A stretch of 5,194 nucleotides of DNA, taken from contig CAMLET010000274.1 in assembly GCA_946479125.1 (NCBI GenBank), positions 1 through 5,194 of the forward strand. The letters run 5' to 3'. Under the pieces are notes generated by a model that was not told the origin of the DNA, made no database searches, and worked only from the letters and a program-made list of their open reading frames with translations. A program made the position numbers and the translations under genes. This stretch comes from an uncultured Flavobacteriales bacterium. Lineage in GTDB: Bacteria > Bacteroidota > Bacteroidia > Flavobacteriales > Crocinitomicaceae. Positions 1 through 5,194 of the stretch are shown piece after piece (position 1 is the stretch's first letter; each line of letters starts with the position of its first letter).

Positions 1-51
1 TAAAAAATGTTTACTCCAAACAAAAGCTCTAAGCTTGCGTAAAAAATCCAT
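1..51 (-). CDS. 5' end of a gene leaving the window, possibly PASTA-domain protein (partial)
   Basis: Reading leftward from an ATG at 51-49, the frame is open to the window edge and gives MDFLRKLRAFVWSKHFL, 17 residues. The basic, short N-terminus with an F-x-x-S-K-x-F-L pattern resembles the cytoplasmic start that precedes the single membrane anchor of Bacteroidota PASTA-domain proteins. In this phylum such a gene commonly sits divergent to ddl, which is the arrangement here. PASTA domains bind peptidoglycan or muropeptides outside the cytoplasmic membrane. No PASTA domain or membrane helix is visible because the window ends first, so the identity rests on the N-terminal pattern plus recalled gene order. 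A TATATTTG promoter-like element 18 bases upstream of the ATG supports a real gene start. It could equally be another short-leader membrane protein. Confidence 0.5.
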   Translation of the reverse strand, partial: MDFLRKLRAFVWSKHFL

Positions 52-69
52 GGAACAGTATAAGTGAAG

Positions 70-77
70 CAAATATA
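70..77 (-). promoter_or_regulatory. Candidate Bacteroidota -7 promoter element (TATATTTG) for the left-edge gene
   Basis: The minus strand reads TATATTTG, an exact match to the Bacteroidota -7 consensus TAnnTTTG. It lies 18 bases before the ATG at 51, so transcription would begin with a leader of roughly ten bases. I do not find a clear TTG-type -33 element at the expected spacing (about positions 95-105), so the match is only half supported. Confidence 0.4.
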
Positions 78-148
78 TAAAGAATGTTAGGACGGAACGA
101 TTTACAGCGCTCTGCGAGTGTTAAAAAGTATCAACACAACATTATTAA

Positions 149-157
149 TAGTTTTTG
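149..157 (+). promoter_or_regulatory. Weak candidate -7 element for ddl
   Basis: TAGTTTTTG resembles the TAnnTTTG element with one extra base in the spacer. It lies 55 bases before the ddl ATG in the 161-base divergent intergenic region 52-212. No TTG-type -33 box is evident upstream. A second near match, TAATTTTA at 191-198, sits closer to the start but lacks the final G. No Shine-Dalgarno sequence precedes ddl, which is usual for this phylum. Some promoter for ddl must lie in this gap, but its exact position is not established by sequence alone. Confidence 0.22.
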
Positions 158-212
158 TTAAGAAGTAAAAAGGAAATGAATTGAAGACTCTAATTTTACA
201 GAAAAAGAAATT

Positions 213-1181
213 ATGGCTCACTTTGGACTTTTCTGCGGCGGATTCTCATCGGAATTTGATATCTCGATGCTTAGCGCCAATACCATTAAGACGAATTTTC
301 CAAAGGAGCATTCCATTGTACAAATTGTAGTTAAACGTGATGGCTGGAAAGCAGTTGAAAACGATCAGGAATATGTTTTCTCGCTGGACACCGCAACATA
401 CACGAAAGACGGAAAAGAAGTAAAGATTGATGCCGGTTTGATTTACGTTCATGGAAATCCGGGCGAGAACGGTAAAATTCAGGCTTATCTCGACATGAAA
501 GGAATTCCGTATTTGAACTCTTCAGCATTAGCTTCAGAGTTGTCTTTCGACAAATGGTATTGCAATCAGTTTCTTTCGAATTTTGGAATTCCAGTTGCGA
601 AATCGCTTTTTCTTCGATCGAGAAATGAGTTCACCAACGAAAAGATTATTAACGAGCTGGGGCTGCCATGTTTTGTAAAGCCTTCAGATTCTGGTTCAAG
701 CTTCGGGATTTCAAAGGTGAGTAAAGCAGAAGATCTTAGCTCGGCTTTAGACAAAGCATTTGTAGAAGGAAAAACCATCGTTATAGAATCGTTTTTAAAA
801 GGAACTGAAGTTACTTGTGGTGTTTACAGAAAAACAACAGGTGCTCATGCGCTTCCATTAACTGAGATTGCCACTGAAAATGATTTCTTTGATTACGAAG
901 CGAAATATTTGGGTCAGTCACAGGAAATTACTCCGGCTCGCGTTTCAAACGAAATCAGAGACAAGGTTTGGGAAACGGCAAAATACTGTTATGAACTTCT
1001 ACAACTGAAATCTATTTCCCGAATCGACTTTATGGTTGTAGATGATGTTCCGCATGTAATTGAAGTAAATACAACTCCGGGATTCAGCGCTGCTAGTTTG
1101 GTTCCACAAATGCTGGCAGAAGAAGGAACATCAATTGAAAATTTCTGGAGAGAGATTATTGAGGTGGAATTGGGTTATTGA
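213..1181 (+). CDS. ddl: D-alanine--D-alanine ligase
   Basis: This cytoplasmic ATP-grasp enzyme joins two D-alanines, using ATP, to give the dipeptide that MurF adds to the peptidoglycan precursor. The 322 residues are normal for the family. Visible motifs are the N-terminal GGFSSE (9-14, whose Glu would contact the first D-Ala), HGNPGENG (80-87), the nucleotide-binding stretch CFVKPSDSGSSFGISK (153-168) with Lys156 and the serine loop, and IESFLKGTEVT (191-201). These are followed by the omega loop DYEAKYLGQSQEITPA (227-242), Arg270/Asp272 in SRIDF, and the metal-binding EVNTTPG (284-290). The Tyr of AKYL (residue 232) is retained where D-Ala-D-Lac ligases of the VanA type carry Phe, so ordinary D-Ala-D-Ala activity is expected. 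The start is firm: an in-frame stop lies at 177-179 and ATG 213 is the first start after it. It is divergent from the left-edge gene and convergent with the LRR gene, and no key residue seems missing. Confidence 0.96.
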   Translation: MAHFGLFCGGFSSEFDISMLSANTIKTNFPKEHSIVQIVVKRDGWKAVENDQEYVFSLDTATYTKDGKEVKIDAGLIYVHGNPGENGKIQAYLDMKGIPYLNSSALASELSFDKWYCNQFLSNFGIPVAKSLFLRSRNEFTNEKIINELGLPCFVKPSDSGSSFGISKVSKAEDLSSALDKAFVEGKTIVIESFLKGTEVTCGVYRKTTGAHALPLTEIATENDFFDYEAKYLGQSQEITPARVSNEIRDKVWETAKYCYELLQLKSISRIDFMVVDDVPHVIEVNTTPGFSAASLVPQMLAEEGTSIENFWREIIEVELGY

Positions 1182-1202
1182 TCTTGAAGTATATAAAAAT
1201 GA

Positions 1203-1232
1203 AAAAGGATGTAATCCAAAATACATCCTTTT
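1203..1232. terminator. Bidirectional intrinsic terminator between convergent genes
   Basis: AAAAGGATGTA (1203-1213) pairs perfectly with TACATCCTTTT (1222-1232), giving an 11-bp stem with an 8-base loop. A-rich and T-rich arms flank a GGATG/CATCC core, so a U-tract forms in either direction. It begins 21 bases after the ddl stop and can serve ddl on the plus strand. On the minus strand it lies about 120 bases past the LRR stop and could stop that transcript before it runs antisense into ddl. Confidence 0.75.
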
Positions 1233-1263
1233 CCAAACCTAAAAACCCAATTTACCAAACCAA

Positions 1264-1279
1264 TCAGAGAGAACTCTGA
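1264..1279. repeat. Small perfect hairpin, TCAGAG-AGAA-CTCTGA
   Basis: A 6-bp perfect inverted repeat closes an AGAA tetraloop in the gap between ddl and the LRR gene. It has no T-run on either side, so it does not look like an intrinsic terminator. It could be a 3'-end stabilising structure in the LRR transcript, a protein-binding palindrome, or chance. Confidence 0.4.
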
Positions 1280-1280
1280 C

Positions 1281-1311
1281 ATTCTTGACAACTATATAAT
1301 GCAGCAAGAAT
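1281..1311. repeat. Inverted repeat ATTCTTG...CAAGAAT
   Basis: ATTCTTG (1281-1287) is matched by CAAGAAT (1305-1311) across a 17-base AT-rich spacer. It starts two bases after the preceding hairpin. The pairing is weak as RNA, and a 7-base match at this distance in AT-rich DNA can occur by chance. No function can be assigned. Confidence 0.3.
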
Positions 1312-1350
1312 TGAATGGTTGGAAAATCTTTTGAACTTTTTTAAAAAAAT

Positions 1351-1932
1351 TTATTCAGCACAATGACAAGGTGGATCAAATTGCCAATTTACCTTCGGCA
1401 TTCTCTCTGCCCAACTTGTCTGAAAAGCAATATTTGTAAGAATTGAACGCATATCTACCGCTTTTAAATGAGCACATTGCATTAATTCCATTGGCAATTC
1501 TTCTATTGGGTTACTCCACAAAATAAAAACCTCCAAATCTTTCAAATTTCCGATTGTCGATGGAATTGCAGGAATCTCATTCTTTCCAATATCCAAATAC
1601 TTGAGATTCGTTAATGTTAAAACGTTTCCAAAACCATCGTTGATCTTGTTTCGTTCCACACTTAACCAGCGGAGATTTTTAAACTCTCTAATTTCCGTAG
1701 GAAAAACTGTCAGTTTGTTTCTACTCAAATTCAGGTATCTCAAATTTTTGAATTTGTACAATTCCTGAGGAATTGATTCCCACTTCAAATGAGAAGCGTC
1801 AATTGCGAAAACCGTATCCGGATTTGCATTCAAGGCTTTTTCCCAAGTGAGTATTTTTAAAGAATCGTTTTGTGCGTCTGCAGAATTATTACTTAGAATA
1901 ATGAAGCAAACTATGCTTAGCCATTTCAACAT
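1351..1932 (-). CDS. Small secreted leucine-rich-repeat protein
   Basis: The 193-residue product starts with a Sec signal peptide: Lys3, a hydrophobic core at about 4-14, and an Ala-Asp-Ala site with probable cleavage after residue 20. After a short linker come tandem leucine-rich repeats of exactly 23 residues starting at 64, 87, 110 and 133, with a degenerate one at 41-63. They follow L-x-x-L-x-L/I-x-x-N-x-I/L-x-x-x-P, for example LRYLNLSRNKL and LKYLDIGKNEI. Such repeats form a curved protein-binding solenoid; the partner is unknown. The tail ends in WQFDPPCHCAE with two close cysteines. No lipobox, membrane anchor or T9SS sorting domain is seen, so a periplasmic location is likely. ATG 1932 is the only plausible start: an in-frame stop sits at 1939-1941 and the next Met is residue 148. 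The start lies 44 bases inside the end of ribF in another frame, suggesting co-transcription and translational coupling. Confidence 0.85.
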   Translation of the reverse strand: MLKWLSIVCFIILSNNSADAQNDSLKILTWEKALNANPDTVFAIDASHLKWESIPQELYKFKNLRYLNLSRNKLTVFPTEIREFKNLRWLSVERNKINDGFGNVLTLTNLKYLDIGKNEIPAIPSTIGNLKDLEVFILWSNPIEELPMELMQCAHLKAVDMRSILTNIAFQTSWAERMPKVNWQFDPPCHCAE

Positions 1933-2830
1933 CTTTGTTCAATTGAAGTTTTAAACTATCCAGCGAGTCGAATTTTTGTTCGTCACGCAATCTTTCTATA
2001 CATTCTAAACGTAAAGCGTCACCATAAATTTCAGCATCGAAATCAAAAATGAACACTTCTACCGTCAATTCATTCGTTCCGGAAACTGTTGGCTTCACCC
2101 CAATGTTCATCACGCCGTGGTATCGACTATTTTCATGCCAAACAATTACCGAATACACTCCAATTTTCGGAAGAATCTTAGTTGTAAGGTCTACATCAAT
2201 ATTTGCAGTTGGAAAACCGATTGTTCTACCCAACTTTTTGCCATGAACAACTTCTCCGGTAATCTTGAATGTTGTTCCTAAAAATTGAGCTGCCAGTTGA
2301 ACATCTCCTTCAAGCACAGCATTTCTAATTTTAGTGGAGCTTACTGAAACCTCACCTACCTGAATGGCTTTGATCTCTTCTACAGCAAAACCGTAAAGTT
2401 CGCCCAATTCAACCAGCTCAGAAAAAGAGCCTTCTCTGTTTTTCCCGAAATGATGATCATAACCTACTCGCATTTCAGAGATTCCGATTTGCTTCACCAA
2501 AACATCACGAACAAATTCCATAGCGCTTAGTCGAGAGAATTCCTTCGTAAATGGAAAAAGGATCACTGTATCTAAACCAAGAGCTTCCAGTTTCTCTAAC
2601 TTCTCTTCAACAGAATCTATCAATCGTACGGAATGAGAATCCGGATAAATGACCATTCTTGGATGCGGATGAAAAGTAAACAGAACAGATTCCTTTCCCA
2701 TGGCGTGCGCCTCTGCAACTAAATTTGCAATAATCGCCTGATGCCCAACATGAACACCATCAAACGTACCAAGCGTCAAAACCGGTGCATTAAACGTTGT
2801 TCCTTCAGGAATGCCATGTAATATTCTCAT
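1889..2830 (-). CDS. ribF: Bifunctional riboflavin kinase / FAD synthetase
   Basis: RibF phosphorylates riboflavin to FMN and then adenylylates FMN to FAD, both with ATP, in the cytoplasm. The 313 residues match the usual prokaryotic length. The N-terminal FAD synthetase domain (about 1-180) has the nucleotidyltransferase motif GTFDGVHVGH (21-30), FTFHPHP (51-57), VGYDHHFGKNREG (122-134) and VSSTKIR (163-169). The C-terminal flavokinase domain (about 183-308) has GKKLGRTIGFPTANI (197-211), whose PTAN Thr208/Asn210 bind ATP-Mg. It also has GVY (224-226), MNIGVKPTV (241-249) and the likely catalytic Glu258 in VEVFIFDF. All signature residues are present, so both activities are expected. A terminator 16 bases upstream separates it from the surface-protein gene, so it needs its own promoter. 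Its last 14 codons and stop overlap the start of the downstream LRR gene. Confidence 0.97.
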   Translation of the reverse strand: MRILHGIPEGTTFNAPVLTLGTFDGVHVGHQAIIANLVAEAHAMGKESVLFTFHPHPRMVIYPDSHSVRLIDSVEEKLEKLEALGLDTVILFPFTKEFSRLSAMEFVRDVLVKQIGISEMRVGYDHHFGKNREGSFSELVELGELYGFAVEEIKAIQVGEVSVSSTKIRNAVLEGDVQLAAQFLGTTFKITGEVVHGKKLGRTIGFPTANIDVDLTTKILPKIGVYSVIVWHENSRYHGVMNIGVKPTVSGTNELTVEVFIFDFDAEIYGDALRLECIERLRDEQKFDSLDSLKLQLNKDVEMAKHSLLHYSK

Positions 2831-2834
2831 CTTC

Positions 2835-2842
2835 CAAAAGTA
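2835..2842 (-). promoter_or_regulatory. Candidate -7 element (TACTTTTG) just before ribF
   Basis: The minus strand reads TACTTTTG, an exact TAnnTTTG match ending four bases before the ribF ATG. If used, the ribF mRNA would be nearly leaderless. It lies just after the upstream terminator's T-run, where AT-rich sequence makes chance matches likely, and no TTG-type -33 box is visible. A promoter is needed here because of the terminator, but this exact element is uncertain. Confidence 0.28.
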
Positions 2843-2845
2843 ACT

Positions 2846-2877
2846 AAAAAAGGGAATCCACCGTGGCGAATTCCCTT
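2846..2877 (-). terminator. Intrinsic terminator of the T9SS surface-protein gene
   Basis: On the minus strand AAGGGAAT (2877-2870) pairs with ATTCCCTT (2857-2850) around a 12-base loop, followed by a run of six T (2851-2846). It starts 20 bases after the stop codon of the large surface-protein gene and ends 15 bases before the ribF start, so the two genes are separate transcription units despite their same orientation. Confidence 0.82.
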
Positions 2878-2897
2878 CCTCTATTTGTCTAAAAGAT

Positions 2898-5194
2898 TTA
2901 CTTTTTTCTCATTAATTCCACAAATTGATGTCCGGTTTGTGTCGTTCCATCCTTCCCAGTAATGCTATAAGTGTAGAAGTAAGTTCCTTCTGAAGCATCA
3001 GAACCACCAACTGTTCCATCCCATTTCGTATTGAAATCTGTGATTTTGAACATTTCATTTTGCCAACGATTCACAATAATCACCTCAATGGAAACTCCAT
3101 TCTCTACATCGATGTAAAAGCCATCATTCGTTCCATCTCCGTCAGGCGTAAACACATTTGGAAGGTGAATGACCAATGGTTCGAACGGAATTACAATTAC
3201 CTGAATATTTGAAACATCATCACATAAACCATTCGAAGCTGTAAGCTCAACTGTATATGTTCCCGGCAAATTGAATGTCATATTATACGTTTCATTCAAA
3301 TCTGTAGAAGTTGCAGTTTGACCATTGTCGAAATCAAGATCATAGCTTGTAGCAAACTGACTTGCATTCGTAAATGTTACTACCAATCCAGGATAACCTG
3401 AAAGTACACTTGTAGAATTGATGTCTGAAACAGGAACCGGAACTACGTTCACAGTTACCTGATCTGTATTTGTACATCCGTTCGCATCAGTTCCTGTAAC
3501 CGTGTAAGTTACACTACCCAATCCCGGACTAAATGCGGTATTATTCGTTACACCATTTGTCCATGCATAACTTGTTGCTCCGGAACCCACTAAAGTTACC
3601 GTCGATCCTAAACAAATGTTTTGATCCGCACCAGCACTTACAATCGGCAGCGGATTCACAGTTACAGTCATTTGATCCGTATCAATACAACCATTTCCAT
3701 CTGTTCCGGTAACCGTATAAGTTGTAGTTGAAGCCGGACTAAAAGGAGTTGCATTTGTAACTCCATTGTTCCAAACATAAGAAGTCGCTCCAGAACCGGA
3801 AACAGTTACTGATCCACCGATACAAACACTTTGATCGTTTCCTGCAGAAACATTCGGAAGCGCATTTACCGTTACAACCACCTGGTCCGTATTCTGACAA
3901 CCATTTATATCTGTTCCAGTGACAGTATACGTTGTTGTATTTGCAGGAGTAAAGCTTACACCATTTGTCACACCATTATTCCAAACATAAGAAGCAGCAC
4001 CGGAACCATTTAAAATAACGGTTGCACCAGCACAAACAGCTTGTGGATTACCAGCATCAACATTCGGTAAATTATAAACCGTAACTGTAACCTGATCAGT
4101 ATTGTCGCAACCAGCGGCATCTGTTCCTGTAACCGTGTATATTGTTGTAGCACCAGGAGTAAACGGAGTTCCATTTGTTACGCCATTATCCCATGAATAA
4201 CTTACACCTCCCGTACCCGTTAAAGTAACACTTGTTCCCGGACAAACAGATTGATCTGAACCTGCACCGATAATAGGAGAAGTTGAAACGTTTACAGTTA
4301 CCTGGTCCGTATCAGTACATCCGTTAGCAGCTGTTCCAGTAACCGTGTAAGTTGTTGTTCCGCTTGGCGTAAACGCTACACCATTAGAAACTCCGTTATC
4401 CCAAGAATAACTTTGAGCACCGCTTCCTGACAAAGTCACTGCTTCACCGTCACAAGCCGTTTGATCAAGACCAGCATCAACAACCGGCATAGCAACATTC
4501 ACACTTGTATTCGCAGAATTCTGACAGTTCGCATCTGCATAAACCGTAGTTGCAGTCAACGTAAAATTGGTAACGCCATCAGGTAAACCAGCAGAACTTG
4601 CATTAGCGGTAGTTCCATTCGTAATTCCGGCAGTTGGACTTGTCCACTGAAGTGTTGTAGTTGCATTAATCGTTATTGGCGTGTTCAACAAATTGGAAAC
4701 CGGAACCTGAAAAATAGATGCCGTTCCCGCTGAACAAGAGTTATCGTTAATTGGAGAGCTAATTGCTCCGGAACCGTAAGAAATAGAGGTTGGAGAACCA
4801 CACAATGATGCCAAATTCGAGAATGTAACCGTTGCATTGGTCAAAGAACCAATATCAGCACCAATACAGTCGTAGATCTGCACTTTCCAACCACCCTCAG
4901 CAGCGTTACAACCATACAAAGACGACCAGTTGATCGTTACGTTATCACCGTAACTTGAAGAATAACCAGAGAATGTTCCAGTAAGCGGAACACTTGCCGA
5001 ACAAGGATTGATATTTCCAACAGGATTGGTCGTAAAACAAAGATTAGATACATTATTTCCACCGTTACAACAACACCCATTTGAACCATTGATCAATTGA
5101 GGATGCGGCATCACAGCAACAACAGGACTTCCGCAACCAGCCGGACCAACAAGATAGAATCCTAAATCGGAGACAAACGTGTGGTTGGCAGAAA
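2898..5194 (-). CDS. Large modular secreted/surface protein with T9SS type B sorting domain (N-terminus missing)
   Basis: The frame is open from the stop at 2898-2900 to the right edge, giving 764 visible residues. The GTG at 5114 (residue 1 in the numbering used here) is internal: 26 further in-frame codons precede it (from 5192), including HTFVSDLGFYLVGPAG, which fits the opening strands of a P/Homo B-like jelly roll. Domain order: P-like domain (to about 100), Cys-containing linker or degenerate Ig-like domain (101-210), five tandem Ig/PKD-like repeats (211-561), a PKD-like domain (about 562-643, with YDLDFDNG and PGTYTVELTASNG), and a C-terminal type B sorting domain (about 645-738). Family knowledge: such proteins cross the outer membrane by the type IX system and act at the surface or outside as adhesins or gliding-related proteins. 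No enzyme domain is visible, though one may lie in the missing N-terminus. Thr, Asn, Gly and Val dominate the repeats. A terminator follows the stop. Confidence 0.93.
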   Translation of the reverse strand, partial: SANHTFVSDLGFYLVGPAGCGSPVVAVMPHPQLINGSNGCCCNGGNNVSNLCFTTNPVGNINPCSASVPLTGTFSGYSSSYGDNVTINWSSLYGCNAAEGGWKVQIYDCIGADIGSLTNATVTFSNLASLCGSPTSISYGSGAISSPINDNSCSAGTASIFQVPVSNLLNTPITINATTTLQWTSPTAGITNGTTANASSAGLPDGVTNFTLTATTVYADANCQNSANTSVNVAMPVVDAGLDQTACDGEAVTLSGSGAQSYSWDNGVSNGVAFTPSGTTTYTVTGTAANGCTDTDQVTVNVSTSPIIGAGSDQSVCPGTSVTLTGTGGVSYSWDNGVTNGTPFTPGATTIYTVTGTDAAGCDNTDQVTVTVYNLPNVDAGNPQAVCAGATVILNGSGAASYVWNNGVTNGVSFTPANTTTYTVTGTDINGCQNTDQVVVTVNALPNVSAGNDQSVCIGGSVTVSGSGATSYVWNNGVTNATPFSPASTTTYTVTGTDGNGCIDTDQMTVTVNPLPIVSAGADQNICLGSTVTLVGSGATSYAWTNGVTNNTAFSPGLGSVTYTVTGTDANGCTNTDQVTVNVVPVPVSDINSTSVLSGYPGLVVTFTNASQFATSYDLDFDNGQTATSTDLNETYNMTFNLPGTYTVELTASNGLCDDVSNIQVIVIPFEPLVIHLPNVFTPDGDGTNDGFYIDVENGVSIEVIIVNRWQNEMFKITDFNTKWDGTVGGSDASEGTYFYTYSITGKDGTTQTGHQFVELMRKK
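2901..3182 (-). other. T9SS type B C-terminal sorting domain (CHU_C type)
   Basis: Residues about 645-738 carry the hallmarks of the gliding-motility-associated C-terminal domain (TIGR04131/CHU_C family): NVFTPDGDGTNDGF (653-666), VNRWQ (681-685), KWDG (697-700), EGTYFYTYSITGKDG (709-723) and the terminal VELMRKK. This domain directs export through the type IX system. Type B domains are handled with PorP/SprF-like partners rather than by the type A attachment route. The usual RWG is RWQ here, a minor departure. Confidence 0.9.
3432..4484 (-). repeat. Five tandem 210-bp coding repeats (70-residue Ig/PKD-like domains)
   Basis: Repeat units lie at 4275-4484, 4065-4274, 3855-4064, 3645-3854 and 3432-3644 (minus strand). 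The first four are exactly 70 codons; the last has one extra codon, in GLGSVTYT. Each unit runs AG-x-(D/P)Q, C-x-G, VTLSGSGA-SY-W-NGVTN, F-(T/S)P, TTYTVTGT, GC-x-x-TDQ-TV-V. Each has two cysteines 45 apart (221/266, 291/336, 361/406, 431/476, and 501/547 in the longer unit), which probably form one disulfide per domain. Neighbouring units share about 60-70 percent of residues by my hand count (units 3 and 4: 49 of 70), so the duplications are not recent. Confidence 0.93.
4812..5194 (-). other. Partial P/Homo B-like jelly-roll domain with Cys-rich insert
   Basis: From the window edge to about residue 101 the protein reads HTFVSDLGFYLVGPAG, then a Cys-rich loop (CCC at residues 14-16, C26, C38), then GTFSGY, and ends with EGGWKVQIYDCIGADIGSLTNATVTF (abbreviated positions 73-98). 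The start resembles the strands that open proprotein-convertase P domains, and the end resembles their closing pattern G-x-W-x-L-x-V-x-D-x-x-x-x-D-x-G-x-L-x-x-x-x-x-x-F. In Bacteroidota secreted proteins this domain is common without a linked subtilisin. The first strands lie outside the window, so the assignment is partial. Confidence 0.65.

Noticed and set aside
246..778. Minus-strand open frames opposite ddl (246-452, 331-528, 566-778)
   Set aside because: They lie antisense to a clear ddl, have no recognisable domains and low-complexity composition; they are shadows of the ddl reading frame.
213..1181. Possible D-Ala-D-Lac (Van-type) ligase giving glycopeptide resistance
   Set aside because: The omega-loop Tyr of AKYL is present instead of the Phe typical of VanA-type enzymes, and no vanH or vanX-like neighbours are seen.
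1285..1300. TTGACA followed by TATAAT, resembling a sigma-70 promoter
   Set aside because: The two boxes are only four bases apart instead of about 17, and Bacteroidota use a different consensus; taken as coincidence in AT-rich DNA.
1338..1353. TTTTTTAAAAAAA tract at the end of the LRR gene as a second terminator
   Set aside because: It is a simple AT palindrome with no loop and no GC core, so stable pairing is unlikely; the terminator at 1203-1232 is far better.
2049..2246. Plus-strand 65-codon frame opposite ribF
   Set aside because: Antisense to the conserved flavokinase domain of ribF, with no independent evidence for a gene.
3831..4013. Plus-strand 60-codon frame opposite the repeat array
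   Set aside because: Created by the repetitive composition of the surface-protein gene on the other strand; no homology or start signal is apparent.
3432..4484. Regular 210-bp periodicity considered as a CRISPR-like or non-coding satellite array
   Set aside because: The period is a whole number of codons, the frame is open throughout, and the units align as Ig/PKD-like protein domains with diverged DNA.

Overview
The window looks like the chromosome of a Bacteroidota bacterium, most likely Flavobacteriales (a Fluviicola/Crocinitomicaceae-type organism would fit; this is inference). The reasons are a long repetitive secreted protein ending in a type B type IX secretion (T9SS) sorting domain, gene starts without Shine-Dalgarno sequences, AT-rich DNA, and matches to the Bacteroidota -7 promoter element TAnnTTTG.

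Layout. At the left edge (1-51, minus strand) lies the first 17 codons of a gene running out of the window, plausibly the PASTA-domain protein often found next to ddl in this phylum. Divergent from it, on the plus strand, is a complete ddl (213-1181), D-alanine--D-alanine ligase of peptidoglycan precursor synthesis. A strong symmetric hairpin (1203-1232) follows and probably terminates transcription from both sides, because the next gene converges on ddl. A short intergenic stretch with two further small inverted repeats leads to a minus-strand pair. These are ribF (2830 to 1889), bifunctional riboflavin kinase/FAD synthetase, and a small secreted leucine-rich-repeat protein (1932 to 1351) whose start lies 44 bases inside the end of ribF. 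Upstream of ribF a good intrinsic terminator (2846-2877) closes the last gene.

That gene fills 2898 to the right edge on the minus strand. It encodes at least 764 residues of a modular secreted protein: a partial P/Homo B-like jelly-roll domain, a linker or degenerate Ig-like domain, five tandem Ig/PKD-like repeats of 70 residues each with a conserved cysteine pair, a PKD-like domain and a C-terminal T9SS type B sorting domain. Its reading frame stays open through the window edge, so the apparent start at 5114 (a GTG) is not the true start.

How the genes relate: ddl and the putative PASTA gene share a cell-wall theme. ribF and the LRR gene are probably co-transcribed. The large surface protein is a separate transcription unit. 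I see no mobile element, CRISPR array, tRNA or rRNA, and no defence system. Most of this is ordinary Bacteroidota chromosome; the repeat protein, the ribF/LRR overlap and the intergenic hairpins are the parts worth a second look.
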